64,000 bases of DNA from Peromyscus leucopus (GCF_004664715.2 NC_051066.1:84407735-84471734); one strand, 5' to 3'. Numbered from the stretch's first letter, positions 11,712 through 21,925 are shown. Notes: generated by a model from the letters alone, not told the origin. Numbers and translations: made by a program.

Positions 11712-14280
11712 CCTCCCTCCCCTCCCCCCCTCGATGCTCTGATCGTTTCCTTTCCAGCTAAACTAGGTTTGGTAGATGGAAGATTTTGTGAGTTCTTTTT
11801 AAATATGAGCTCAACACCAGGTTCTTGGCAATCATTACCCATTCTTGTTTTCAGAAAGCTTTCCAAATTGTGCATCGTGATTCTCTGCCTCTCCTTCTAT
11901 TGCCTGTGGAGAACCATTAGGGATCAGGAAGTGACTAAGAAAGCCAATCTTTCTTCCTACCTGGACAGAATCACTTCTTATGTCATAAACAGAACATTTT
12001 TGTTACCTGTTTTCTTAGACTACAAGTCAGCAACTCTGCTGCTATCGAAAGCCTCTCTGTGGCCACTATCCTGCATTGATTATAACTAGCAATCTTGAAG
12101 TAATGAATAAGAAAAGGGAACATTGAGGAAAGGAAAGGGGACACTATTAGTATCTTACAGTAATTAACAAAGTGCTCAACTCTGAGATTCAAGGATGCTT
12201 TATGGAATTATTAATATATGGTTCAGTAGCCCTCATCACTCTACCTGCCACAGAGTAAGTACAAGAGGAAGGATTAAAAGTAGTAGTAAGAGAGAAAGAA
12301 GAAAATAAGACCTCAAACACAGGATGAAATAGAGAACTCATCAACAACAACAAATTGACTTGATGAAAATATTTGGGAGGAAAGAATATGAGCTCTATCT
12401 CATCCATACCTACATCAACACTTTAGAGGAGTTCCTAGCCCATCACTTCATTGTGATGTTGTAAATTTCCATTTCAAATCCAATATATTTCAAAAGATAT
12501 CCAAGCATCTCTTAATTTGCTAAGAAAAAAACATTTCTTTCTCACTCTGTTTTGTGTTATCCTTTCCCACTAATTCTAAGATTTCTCAACCATCTATTCA
12601 ATTGTATTCTTGTACTGTCTACTTCTGCGGAGTCCTTATTTATTTTTGCGCCTATCTTTAAATATATAAGACAAGCTTTTTAACTGTGGCATTGATGGAA
12701 GACCCATGTGAATATAAACAAAAAAATCCTTCCTGCTAGGTTATGTTCATATTTTGCTTTAAATTTGGCTACATTTTCAGATTGTGATAGTTCAGACACA
12801 TTTGTTTAGCATTTACTTTGAAACGGTCCTATCATTGCTAAAAATGAATGGGGTCAGATGAACTTGGAGATGTGTGATATTCATATCACAGCTGACTAGA
12901 TTTGTGTGGGAAAAAATGACATGACCGCAGGAACAAGTGCTCCCAAGATTAAAATTGTAGCAGGTACACTGGTTGGTTGGCATCTATTTTAACAGATAAA
13001 ATGACTGCAATCTTTGCTTGTATTGGGTACTGGATTTCTACAGATGGAAAACAAGAAGGAATTATATAAGTGAGTTTGAGCAGATAAAAACCTGGAGAGC
13101 TGATAATAAACCAAAAGAAGAGAATTCTCCCCAGGTCATTGGAAAATCAAGAAAAGAAAATACACACATGTGTAGTCATTATACATACACATATCACATA
13201 TTTATGTAGGTCAAATATTATCTCTTCACTCTTCTCGACAACTCACTACAATAAATCTCATTATATAGCAATTTTTATAACTCATCTTGGTCCATAAGTT
13301 GTATTACTTTTAAGTAATAGATACAAGCAAGGAAGGTAGAAAAATATTCCTCTGGAAATATTTTCAATACAATCCTGTGCTGTCTAAATAATTCAAATCT
13401 AATCACTCATTCATGTTTTGAAACCAGAAATACCTAAGCCATCAATTTAGGGTACCTCTAAAACATAGCATTAATTTTCAAAATAAACATCCGTTAGAGA
13501 AGGCTATTCCCTACAGAAGCCAGAAACAGTTGACAAAGTCAGACAGATGACAATAAGAAGTGTGTTCACATATAGCTCATCCTCCCACGTCATTCTAAGA
13601 TTTCAGACCAGTCTGAATTCACCAACAGGCAAGGGTGGTTACTAACACCTTTGTGAATTTCACTCTCAGTAAACTGGCTTTGCCCACAAAACTTGTACCC
13701 CAAGACCTCTGAGGATGGTTTGTGCCAGCGGTCCTAGTCTTAGGGCAGCATCTGCTGGTTAATTCATGGATGGACAAAAAGTGACAATTTGTGAACAATA
13801 TGAACAGTTCTTTTAGTGGGAGGTAGCTGTTGCCTTGGTGACTGTAATGGGTGAAAGGTCATCTCTTAATGATGATCACCCTCAAGTCTCCAGGAGTCTA
13901 GCAAGTCTATGAGGTGAAGAACATCTTTGTACAAACATATGTTTGCTGGAGCTGAAGATGGGCTGGGTGGATTTTGGAAACATCTCTCTAGAGGTGCATA
14001 TGGATACTCAACACTGGACTTACTACTAATACTAATAATCCACTATCAACGGAGGTTTCAACAACAGAAACCCATAGGAGTTAGGAAGTAAAGCTTAGTG
14101 TCCCTAAAGAAAGCATTCTTGGTGGGGCAGGGGTAGCTGAACCTCGAAGCAGCCACTGCATGCTAATCTTCTTCTAACTCATCCTATGTGTAACTCTGAT
14201 TTTATACACCAGGAAGTACGAATTCCATTCGAACACAGCACATCTGATTGGAATAAAGAAACTGGAAATTGAAAAGGACT
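11710..14280. other. Upstream intergenic DNA, nothing recognised
   Basis: A+T-rich, with no supported gene. It may hold distal regulatory DNA of Bdnf, but nothing in the sequence allows a specific call. Confidence 0.5.
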
Positions 14281-15596
14281 GGGTGGTCTAAAACTTCAGA
14301 ACTCTCCACCATCTTCTGCAACACCCCCCCCACCCCGCCCCCCCTCGCCGCCGGCGCCGCTGTCTCATCCCTGCAGTCAATAGCGCCACAGCCAGGGCCA
14401 GTTAGGCCGTTGGTGGGCTCCACTGGTGGGAACTCTGGAGGAAGAGTAAAATCATGGTGTCGGTGCCAAAACGGCGAAACCTGAAAAGCGTCTGGGGACT
14501 TCCCAGTGCACTCGCGCTCCTCGGAGCTACCGGCATCTCCATAACAACTGGTTTTACATTCATCCTCGGTTCCTGTGCTCCGCTGCGCAGGGGAAGCCGA
14601 GGGTAGGCAAAGGACTGCTCTAGTGAAGAAATACCTGGAGCTAGCGCCTCCCAACGTTGGGGGATGCGGTTACCTCTGGACTTACAGCTCATTTCTAGAG
14701 ATTTCCGGAGTTCTGCCCAGGACCTCAGCCCAGTGCCTCGCCCTTCCCCCACTGTGCCCCTCCCCCACCGCATCCGCCTCTCTCTTTATTTTACACGCGC
14801 ACACGCGTACGCGCACACACACTGGGGGGTGGGGGGTGTTTTATTGTGCCTCCTTCTTGAAGTTCATCTCTTTCCTTTCAACTTACTTTCCGCCAACACG
14901 TGACCTCTCCACTTCCCAGCCTGCGCAGTCACTGGTGGAAGTGTGGTGGCCAGCACGGGGTTTCCTGGGAGAGCCCCCCCTCCGGGTACTCGCTTCCGAA
15001 GCCCACCTCCTTGAGCGCCGGGCACTGGTTCTCAACCCGGCTACCGGGAAGTACCCGTGTTAAATCAGCACCCGGGGCGGGGGGGGGGGGGGACACGACA
15101 CCGAGCCGACGTGCCACCCAGGGTCTGGCGCGGATCTCCCCACCCCCACCCCGCCCCCAGTTTATACCCCTCACCCCTGGGCTCGGAGCTGCAGGGCTCC
15201 CGAGGCGGACCTAGCTGCACACAGGGGCGGTTAACTCGCATTTGAGAAGCCATAAGCCATTAGAGCAAACGCAGTCATAACTTCATTCAACTCAAGCCGC
15301 TTGAGAGCTCGGCTTACAACACAGGTTCCTGTGGGCAACTAGTGGCTCGCCCGGGTGCCTCTCGCCTAGTCATCAGTCCCTAAGAGGAAAAGGGAAAGTT
15401 ACGGGGCTGCTACGCTCTTCGATGCACGCAGTTGTTCCTCAGGACAAGTCACTCCCGCTACACCATCACCCTCCCCCAATTCGATCGTCACTCACGACCA
15501 CGTCCGCTGGAGACCCTTAGTCATGGTGGGGGAGGGGGAGGGGCACGAACTTTTCTAAGAAGTTTCCTTTTTACCAAGGGAGTCACAGTGTGTTGG
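14281..15596 (+). promoter_or_regulatory. GC-rich region upstream of exon I
   Basis: Base composition rises sharply here, with many CpG dinucleotides, C runs near 14325-14345, alternating CACGCG sequence near 14795-14825 and a 14-G run at 15079-15092. The many open frames on both strands are overlapping, compositionally driven and mutually exclusive. I read it as the distal part of the Bdnf promoter I region; no transcript start is proved. Confidence 0.5.
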
Positions 15597-15604
15597 TCAC
15601 GTAA
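15597..15604 (+). promoter_or_regulatory. CRE-like site TCACGTAA in promoter I
   Basis: A CREB/ATF-type octamer with one change from the ideal, about 120-240 bp upstream of the probable exon I start. Promoter I is known to respond to calcium and cAMP through CRE-type sites. That this octamer is the functional one is inferred. Confidence 0.5.
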
Positions 15605-15657
15605 GCGACTCTGAGAGGCTGCTGTTGCCCCCTCCCCTAGCCCCCTCCCCGCTGCGC

Positions 15658-15680
15658 TTTTTTTTTTTTTTTTTTTTTTT
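15658..15680 (+). repeat. Poly(T) tract upstream of exon I
   Basis: A run of 23 T followed by CTTTTTT, between the CRE-like site and the probable transcription start region. Confidence 0.95.
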
Positions 15681-15719
15681 CTTTTTTGGTATTCTTATTA
15701 AAGCGGTAGCCGGCTGGTG

Positions 15720-16339
15720 CAGAAAAGCAACAAGTTCCCCAGCGGTCTTCCCGCCCTAGCCTGACAAGGCGAAGGCTTTCCTACCTGGCGACAGGGAAAT
15801 CTCCTGAGCAGAGCTAATCTTTGCCAGAGCCCCAGGTGTGACCTGAGCAGTGAGTGGGCAAAGGAGCGGTGTGCAGACTGGATATTTTTATGGGGGTACT
15901 CTGAAACTCCCTCACTTTCTCTGGGAACTTTTTGTGCCAGGACGCAGTGACAGGCGGTGAGAAGGATGCTTCAAGAAACATCCGCTATATAGCAGAGCTG
16001 TTGGACAGTCATTGGTAACCTCGCTCATTCATTAGAATCACGTATGAACTCAAAGGGAAACGTGTCTCTCAAAATGAGGGCGTTTGCGTAAATCTATAGG
16101 TTTTCAACATCGATGCCAATTGCTTTGTCTTCTGTAGTCGTCAAGGTGGTTGAGAGTTTAAGCTTGCGGATATTGCAAAGGGTTATTAGATTCATAAGTC
16201 ACACCAAGTGGTGGGCGATCCACTGAGCAAAGCCGAACTTCTCACATGATGACTTCAAACAAGACACATTACCTTCCAGCATCTGTTGGGGAGACGAGAT
16301 TTTAAGACACTGAATCTCCAGGACAGCAAAGCCACAATG
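15720..16339 (+). other. Bdnf: Bdnf leader exon I
   Basis: This alternative 5' exon matches the rodent exon I that I recall, including GTGTGACCTGAGCAGTG at 15836 and GTTGGACAGTCATTGGTAAC near 16000. The 3' end is exact: ...GCCACAATG followed by GTGAGT at 16340. The 5' end is approximate; a TATTAAA-like stretch lies near 15695-15702 and a TATATA box near 15987-15992, consistent with several start points. Five AUG-initiated uORFs are present (15890-15904, 15966-15992, 16044-16091, 16113-16226, 16246-16305), all closing before the main AUG. An AGTG tandem duplication (15849-15856) appears relative to the recalled mouse/rat sequence. Confidence 0.85.
16337..16339 (+). CDS. Bdnf: Exon I in-frame start codon of the extended BDNF isoform
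   Basis: The last three bases of exon I are an AUG in the context GCCACAAUG (A at -3, a strong context), followed at once by the donor GTGAGT. Joined to the exon IX acceptor at 63264, this AUG continues in frame through 63264-63284 and adds MFHQVRRV before the usual initiator Met. This extended isoform is known in rodents and human. The frame was checked by hand across the junction. Five short upstream ORFs precede it in exon I. Confidence 0.9.
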
Positions 16340-16890
16340 GTGAGTAGCAATAAGCCTTGCATTATAATTGAAAATCTTGACATGTTGCCTAACAACAGGA
16401 ATATCACGGCTCTTCCTAGCACTTCACACGCCAAAGAACAGCAGCTATTCAGGCCAGGGGAATCGGGTTTTACCCACTGCAACTTTAATTGGAATCATTT
16501 GAGATTTAACACAGCAGTGTGGAACTGCGTGGAACAAACTTGGAACTGGAGGGGGTTGTTATACTGGCTGTTCAAAGCTGATGCTTGTCTGCCAGCCGTC
16601 TTGTATTCCATTCTTTGCTTTACTGTATGGTGCATGAGCATATTGTATGATTTATATGTGGGCATGTAATTGACATCCGCAAAGGGGTTAATTTCCATCT
16701 AAAACAATAATGTTGTTAGAGGTTGGGGTTGGGAGTGGAGGGGATAAGAATGGGGTAGAGACTAAGAGTTAAGGCGAGGATAGGGGTGGAGTTGGGGGAG
16801 AGAGGAATAAGTCAGAAGTGCCTATCATCGATAATGAAATGGGTAATGCTCTCATACATGAAAAGGGTCTCATCAACATGTGATCAACTA
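16340..16890 (+). other. Intron between exons I and II, with an open frame continuing from the exon I AUG
   Basis: It begins with a consensus donor. Unusually, the frame of the exon I AUG remains open through the donor for 110 codons, to a TAA ending at 16669. The tail beyond is G+A-rich (GGGGTTGGGAGTGG-like). No AATAAA polyadenylation signal was seen in the first part. Confidence 0.7.
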
Positions 16891-16896
16891 TTAACA

Positions 16897-16919
16897 GGAT
16901 GGCTTTGGCAAAGCCATCC
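16897..16919 (+). promoter_or_regulatory. 23-bp perfect inverted repeat at the exon II start
   Basis: GGATGGCTTTG and its exact reverse complement CAAAGCCATCC flank a single G. The centre TTTGGCAAA resembles an NFI-type half-site pair. Two bases later comes a palindromic E-box (16921-16926). Confidence 0.8.
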
Positions 16920-16920
16920 G

Positions 16921-16926
16921 CACGTG
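16921..16926 (+). promoter_or_regulatory. Palindromic E-box CACGTG near the exon II start
   Basis: A perfect CACGTG (USF/MYC/CLOCK class) directly after the inverted repeat. Its function here is inferred. Confidence 0.5.
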
Positions 16927-17048
16927 ACAAAACGTAAGGAAGTGGAAGAAACCGACTAGAGCAATATCAAGTACCACTTAATTAGAGATTTTTTTTTAGC
17001 CTTTTCCTCCTGCTGCGCCGGGTGTGTGATCCGGGCTAGCAGAGTCCA

Positions 17049-17069
17049 TTCAGCACCTTGGACAGAGCC
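17049..17069 (+). promoter_or_regulatory. RE1/NRSE silencer (REST/NRSF site)
   Basis: The 21-bp element has the left half TTCAGCACC and the right half GGACAGAGCC with canonical spacing, differing little from the RE1 consensus. It is the known Bdnf NRSE that REST uses to repress exon I/II transcription, and that huntingtin affects. It lies inside transcribed exon II. Confidence 0.93.
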
Positions 17070-17399
17070 AGCGGATTTGTCCGAGGTGGTAGTACTTCAT
17101 CCAGGTATTCTTTTCCTCGCTGTCAAGCCAACCCGGTGTCGCCCTTAAAAAGCGTCTTTTCCGAGGTTCGGCTCACACTGAGATCGGGGCTGGAGAGAGA
17201 GTCAGATTTTGGAGCGGAGCGTTTGGAGAGCGAGCCCCAGTTTGGTCCCCTCATTGAGCTCGCTGAAGTTGGCTTCCTAGCGGTGTAGGCTGGAATAGAC
17301 TCTTGGCAAGCTCCGGGTTGGTATACTGGGTTAACTTTGGGAAATGCAAGTGTTTATCTCCAGGATCTAGCCACCGGGGTGGTGTAAGCCGCAAAGAAG

Positions 17400-18104
17400 G
17401 TAAGCACCGGGGCGGGGACCCTGCATCCCCAATTCTTGAGCTATTTTGATACTCGATCTTCCGGGAAGGACGCGTAGTGGAGCGGAGGAAGTGGAGGGAG
17501 AGCATGAGAAAGGGCTGTTTCTTGGTATTTGCCCAGTTTAAATTGCCCTAGGTGAGAACCTGAGGCAAATCGAGGAGGGGGAAGCTCAACCTTCCTGCGG
17601 ATATAATGAGTTTAGTTAACTTGGAACCGCAAATATCTGATTCAAATGTAAGATCTCTTTCATTCCCCCTTCCCCTCCCTCTTTTCCGTTCTTTTTGCTT
17701 GTGTGTGGTGTGTGTGCGTGTACAGTAGATTCATTACTAATTATGAAGCTTTTACACAACATTTGATTTCCTAAAATTTGACTTTGTACCATTTAGAATC
17801 CGAGGATGGAGGGAGTGTGCAGTGGGAAAGAGGAGGTGGAGGCTGGGAAGAGGGAAGGAGGCTAGCTAAATACCTACAAAATGAATCAAGGTAATTTCAG
17901 CTCCTCTAGTGAGGAGGATTCATTCTCTCAGTATCCCTGCCTCCCTCTCTTTCCCCCTCCCTCCCTCCCTCCTTCCCGCCCCCCTTCTTCCACCCCGCCC
18001 CCTCCTCCTGCCTCCATCCCTCCCTCATTTTCTTTCTACCTCTCCTTAGCCCTCGCGATCCTCGCTGGATAGTTCTTTATGTTTTGGGTGATTTTTTCTT
18101 TTTT
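17400..18104 (+). other. Intron between exons II and III; promoter III region
   Basis: It includes a GT-rich stretch near 17700-17720 and a long polypyrimidine tract at 17938-18047 that directly precedes exon III. No gene. Confidence 0.6.
17938..18047 (+). repeat. Polypyrimidine (CCCT-rich) tract upstream of exon III
   Basis: About 110 bp almost free of purines on the + strand, with CTCC, CCTT and CCCC motifs. It lies 60 bp upstream of exon III, where it may act as a GC/CT-box promoter element. Confidence 0.8.
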
Positions 18105-18242
18105 AAAATTTTTACCCCTTTCTATCTTCTCTCCCCGAGAGTTCCCGGCTCTGGCTTGGAGGGCTCCCGCTTTCTCAAGGGAAGGGGAGCCGCTGAGACT
18201 GCGCTCCACTCCCTGCCGGGCCGGATGCCTCACTGAGCCCAG
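18105..18242 (+). other. Bdnf: Bdnf leader exon III
   Basis: The CCTTTCTATCTTCTCTCCCC start region at 18117 and CTGAGACTGCGCTCCACTCC near 18193 match rodent exon III as recalled. It ends CTGAGCCCAG before GTCCGAG (18243), a GT donor that departs from the usual GTRAGT. A three-codon uORF, ATGCCTCACTGA, sits at 18225-18236 just before the junction. The 5' end is approximate. Confidence 0.8.
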
Positions 18243-19559
18243 GTCCGAGTCAGTCAGGGTAACTCAGGGAAGGGGGGAGCCTCCGCTCGGGAAGTGGAAG
18301 GTCCTTTCTGGATCCAAGAGCCCGGGAGCGGCCCGGGGAGGGGGCCTGGGCGGCTGGTGGAGGTGGAGAACACTCGTAGCTCTGTGCGGCGGCTGGACAG
18401 AGCCACCAATCAGCAGGGCGCGCAGACCGCCTAGCCGGGCGAGGTTGTGTCCACCCGCTCGGGTGGAGGGCCTGGGCTCTCCGCCGAGCTGCCGCCACCA
18501 CCTGGGTGGGCTGGTACCCTAGCAGGGAGTGGAGATGGAGGGAATGGGGGTAAGCTAGACTCGGGCTGGGAGCCGCCCAGCCTTCTCCTCCAACTCCCCT
18601 GCCCCCGCCTGCGCCCCCGAGAGACCTAGAGCGCCCAGAGCGTGCCGCTGCGCTGTCCTCCAGCTTCTCTTCCGGGAGTTCAGGGACTTGCGCGCCCCTG
18701 GGGGAGGGGTGAGGGCACCTATCCACACTCCTATAACCCTCATTCCCACTGATTCCCTGGCCCTTTGTTCAGGCCAGGAGCTTTGCCCTGCCACAGCTTT
18801 CTATCCAGGGCTTGGTGCCTCGGGACCCCTCCCCAGATAAGGCTTGGGATGAGGGTGAGGGGCGTTATGGGGGAGAAAAACGATTTCTCAAACTCAAGAC
18901 TCAAGATTATTTTTAATGAAGGAAAGAATCCCAACTCTGCGCAGGTGGAAATGATGAATTCATAGGCGATGCGAGGATATTGTGGAAATTTAGGGGGCGG
19001 GGGGGGGGGGGGGGAAAAACAGGCAGTTGGATCAGATGACTGCCCATAGGCTGTTCGCCACACAAAGGGAGCGTAGGGCAGGGTTTACGGATCAAGCCTG
19101 CAGCGAATGGGGCACAGACAGTTCCGGGATCCAGGCGTTTTCTCAGTCAGATCTACGTGAAGGGAGCGGAGGGGAGGGGCCGGGAGGGAAGCGTGGCGGG
19201 AGGGGCCGGGCTTGGGGGCGGGGGGATTTCGGATCAGTCTGATGCAATTCCAAGCGTGCTGCAAAGGAACTCCAAGGCGCCCGCATCACCATCGCCACCC
19301 ACCCTTCCCAGATGGTGCTGTTTTAAATACGGATCTGCAGGGCTGAACGCAGAACTGGGAGATTTATTGCAAAATCCTGAGAAGGGGGGCCGGGGACAGG
19401 GAACCAAGGGACAGAATTTAAAGGTGCAACGCCTGCTTTTTCCCCAACCCAGCGGCAACCGGTTGGAGTTTTTTTGTTGTTGTTGTTTTTCTTTTTTCTT
19501 TCTATTTTTTTCTTTATGTCTGCCTGTCTTTGAATCTAATTCACTAAGGACAAGGTGTA
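18243..19559 (+). other. GC-rich proximal part of the exon III-IV intron
   Basis: CpG-rich sequence with many GC boxes, a 16-G run at 18999-19014 and a dense G-rich block at 19157-19225 containing GGGGCCGGG-type and GCGTGGCGGG (EGR/Sp-like) motifs. The open frames here are compositional. No gene supported. Confidence 0.6.
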
Positions 19560-20040
19560 AATATTGTGACATTTAGAGGAGGCTTAATGGATAGGGAAAA
19601 AAAAATCATCTGTCATTCTAAATTGCAGAGTTTCCCTCCCGCGCCATGCCTTGCTTGCGATACTTGGGGCTGCCTAATACAGTTACGAGGGCTTTAGACG
19701 AACGCTTCGTTAAGGGAATATTATGTTTTTAGTCCACTTGCCAATTTGTCTGACAGTTGAACCGGGAAAATTGTAGGTATCATGTCTGTGGGCGGCAAGG
19801 AGGGAAAATACTTACCAGTCTAATTATTTTAACCTCGATTTTTTTAACTTAAATAAGCCTCAAAAGTGTCACGTCATCCTCTTACATCCAAGCATCCTTG
19901 ATTTGTAAGGGGAGATGATTTCGACTGTCACTTTAAGAATGGTGCCCCTGGTATTAGCTATTTTTATGTATTAACACAGATATCAGATATCTTTAACATA
20001 AAGGTAAAAATTTCAATTGCCCTTTTTAGAGTCAGAAGAT
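19560..20040 (+). promoter_or_regulatory. Candidate intronic activity-dependent enhancer
   Basis: About 4 kb downstream of the exon I start, this segment carries a full CRE octamer TCACGTCA (19869-19876), a neuronal-type E-box CATCTG (19607-19612) and an NFI-like TTGCCAA near 19740. An intronic enhancer near +3 kb that binds CREB, EGR, FOS and bHLH factors is known in rodent Bdnf. That this is the same element is an inference from position and motifs. Confidence 0.4.
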
Positions 20041-21214
20041 TAATAGTAAGTGGAGAGGGAGGGAGGAAGAGGCGGGGAGAAAGAGAGGGAGAGAGATTCT
20101 AACCTTATAATTTTAATAGTATCTAGCCTACTTTTGTAGCCCCTGGTCTTGCATATGAATATTTCTGTAGGTGAGATTTTTACCTTGGTCTGACTCCCTC
20201 AGTGATGAATATATAAATACTGAATCAGATGAAAATACATGCATCTTGCCAGTATCTTTTCCAGTATCATTGATAGTAAGACCCACAGCACAACAAAGAC
20301 AACAGGGAAAAAAAAAATCTGAATAAGCTTTGCAAACTGCCACTCCAGAAATGGTCGACATCACTATGCATGCAAAGTTTGTACTTGATTGAACCAGAAT
20401 CCTTGCTAATTAAGAAGATCGTCTCATCTGTATAGTCAAGGCAGCAAATGGAGGTTTTTAAAAACAAGTGATTAATTGGCTTGCTAAATATTGTCAGTTA
20501 TCTATCAGTGTAAATTGGAAAGAAGCTTTGAAAAGATGTGGATCAACCTGTGTAAGCAGCTGCTTTCATTTGCACTTTCCCTACTAAGTCTTTAAATTCT
20601 TAATAAGAAAAGGTGGTGAATTTAGCAACTTTCCTTTTCCTGGCCTGTCCTCTAGAGGAAACTTTAATAAGAAACAATGTATCAGCACCAGAAATGAGAG
20701 AAAGAATACAAGATACTGGGTGACCACAGAGCAGAAAATCAGCCACAAAAGTCAACAAGTTGAATTGAGACAGTCCAAACTAAAACGTGACTTACAAAAG
20801 GTCTTTGGTTTTTTGTTTTTTCCATTTATTTCTGTGATCTTGAGACCATTGTCCAAATTGCTCAGATAGCATTCATTTGGTCATATTGCTTACAATCTGT
20901 CAGTTAAAATGAAAGCTTTTCTTACTGAATACATTCTTCTACGTAATTTTTGCTTTTAATTAGAGCAAGCTTGTCCAACCATGCAAGTGATTCTAACGAA
21001 TATGAACTTATATCATATGATATAAAAACTCTGCTGAAAACTAAATTTGTTCAGAACAGCACTGACTTGCCAGAAAAATATCTATTTTTGTAGCTTTCTT
21101 TTCACTCTATGGATAATTTAATGAGTTGCCTTTTTTAATTTTACAACTGCTACCTCAGAACTATCTCAAATTATCTTTCTTTTGCTAGTGTTTTTCTCTG
21201 CTGATCTGTCAGTG

Positions 21215-21218
<4 letters not shown>
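20041..21218 (+). other. Intron III-IV, nothing specific recognised
   Basis: Starts with a purine-rich GGGAGGAAGAGG-like tract (20047-20096). The rest is A+T-rich with no gene or clear repeat. Confidence 0.5.

Positions 21219-21260
<42 letters not shown>
21219..21260 (+). repeat. (TG)n microsatellite
   Basis: About 21 TG units in the intron. Confidence 0.96.
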
Positions 21261-21262
<2 letters not shown>

Positions 21263-21805
21263 CTAGTGGGTTTAACAAGCAGCTAGTCTCTTAAAATTAC
21301 ATACCGTAATCCCCATAAAAAACACAGTGTAGTAGTTAATAATAAAATAAACATTAGCATTCAGTGAACGTTTACCACTACTGAGTGCTGTGGAAGTAGA
21401 GGGGTTGCCTTAAGTGGAGAAGATTAAATTTTTAAACAATAAAATGTTCTCTCCCCTTCTGACTTCAGAATGAGTATAATTTTCAAGACTATAAAGTCTT
21501 ACATCTTTTGTCTGGAAATGTAGAGCTGTTGCTTTCACAAGTGTCTCTTGAGAAAAAGACACATGTTCTATAAACAGTAATCAACCCCCACCCCCAATTT
21601 GACACCATGGGTCAAAATATTGGGTTATTATTCTGCTTCCATTTCTACTTGGTGAGTTTTTTGTTTGTTTTTAATTTAGGCAAATATTCATCTTTTCCCC
21701 TCCCTCCCCTTTTCTCTTTCATTGAAACACTGTAAAAGAATCCTGTACGTTCTTTTCACTACTGTGCAATACTACAAAGACATACTCCCTAGTAAGAGCA
21801 TTTCA

Positions 21806-21925
21806 AGTGTTTTGACAACTCATTACAGTTTTCTTCATTTAATTTCTGTTGGGCTATATGAGGTGGGTATCAGGATAGCCTTTTACAGAGGAAACTGCAG
21901 TGCCAAGGATTATACTTGTTTAGTG
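21806..21925 (-). mobile_element. MIR SINE fragment, antisense
   Basis: The order CTCATTACAG, TATATGAGGTGGGTATCA, TTTTACAGAGGAAACTG and GCCAAGGATTATACTT tracks the antisense MIR consensus. It is strongly diverged. Confidence 0.55.

Larger units (their letters stand above)
16900..17399 (+). other. Bdnf: Bdnf leader exon II (alternative donors)
   Basis: The sequence GGAAGTGGAAGAAACCG near 16938 and CTAGCCACCGGGGTGGTGTAA near 17368 match rodent exon II as I recall it. Rodent exon II is known to use three donors (IIA, IIB, IIC). The longest form ends GCAAAGAAG before GTAAGC at 17400. A shorter donor, CATCCAG|GTATTC after 17104, fits IIA. I could not settle IIB. The RE1 silencer lies inside the exon. 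The IIC-only part holds an 8-codon uORF (17344-17370). The 5' end is approximate; if transcription starts upstream of the inverted repeat, a 12-codon uORF (16899-16937) is included. Confidence 0.85.

Noticed and set aside
11606..12089. Open frames crossing the GT microsatellite
   Set aside because: The N-terminal halves are translated (GT)n; the remainder has no known domain.
14202..15253. Overlapping open frames on both strands upstream of exon I
   Set aside because: They overlap in several frames at once and follow the high GC content and homopolymer runs; no recognisable protein.
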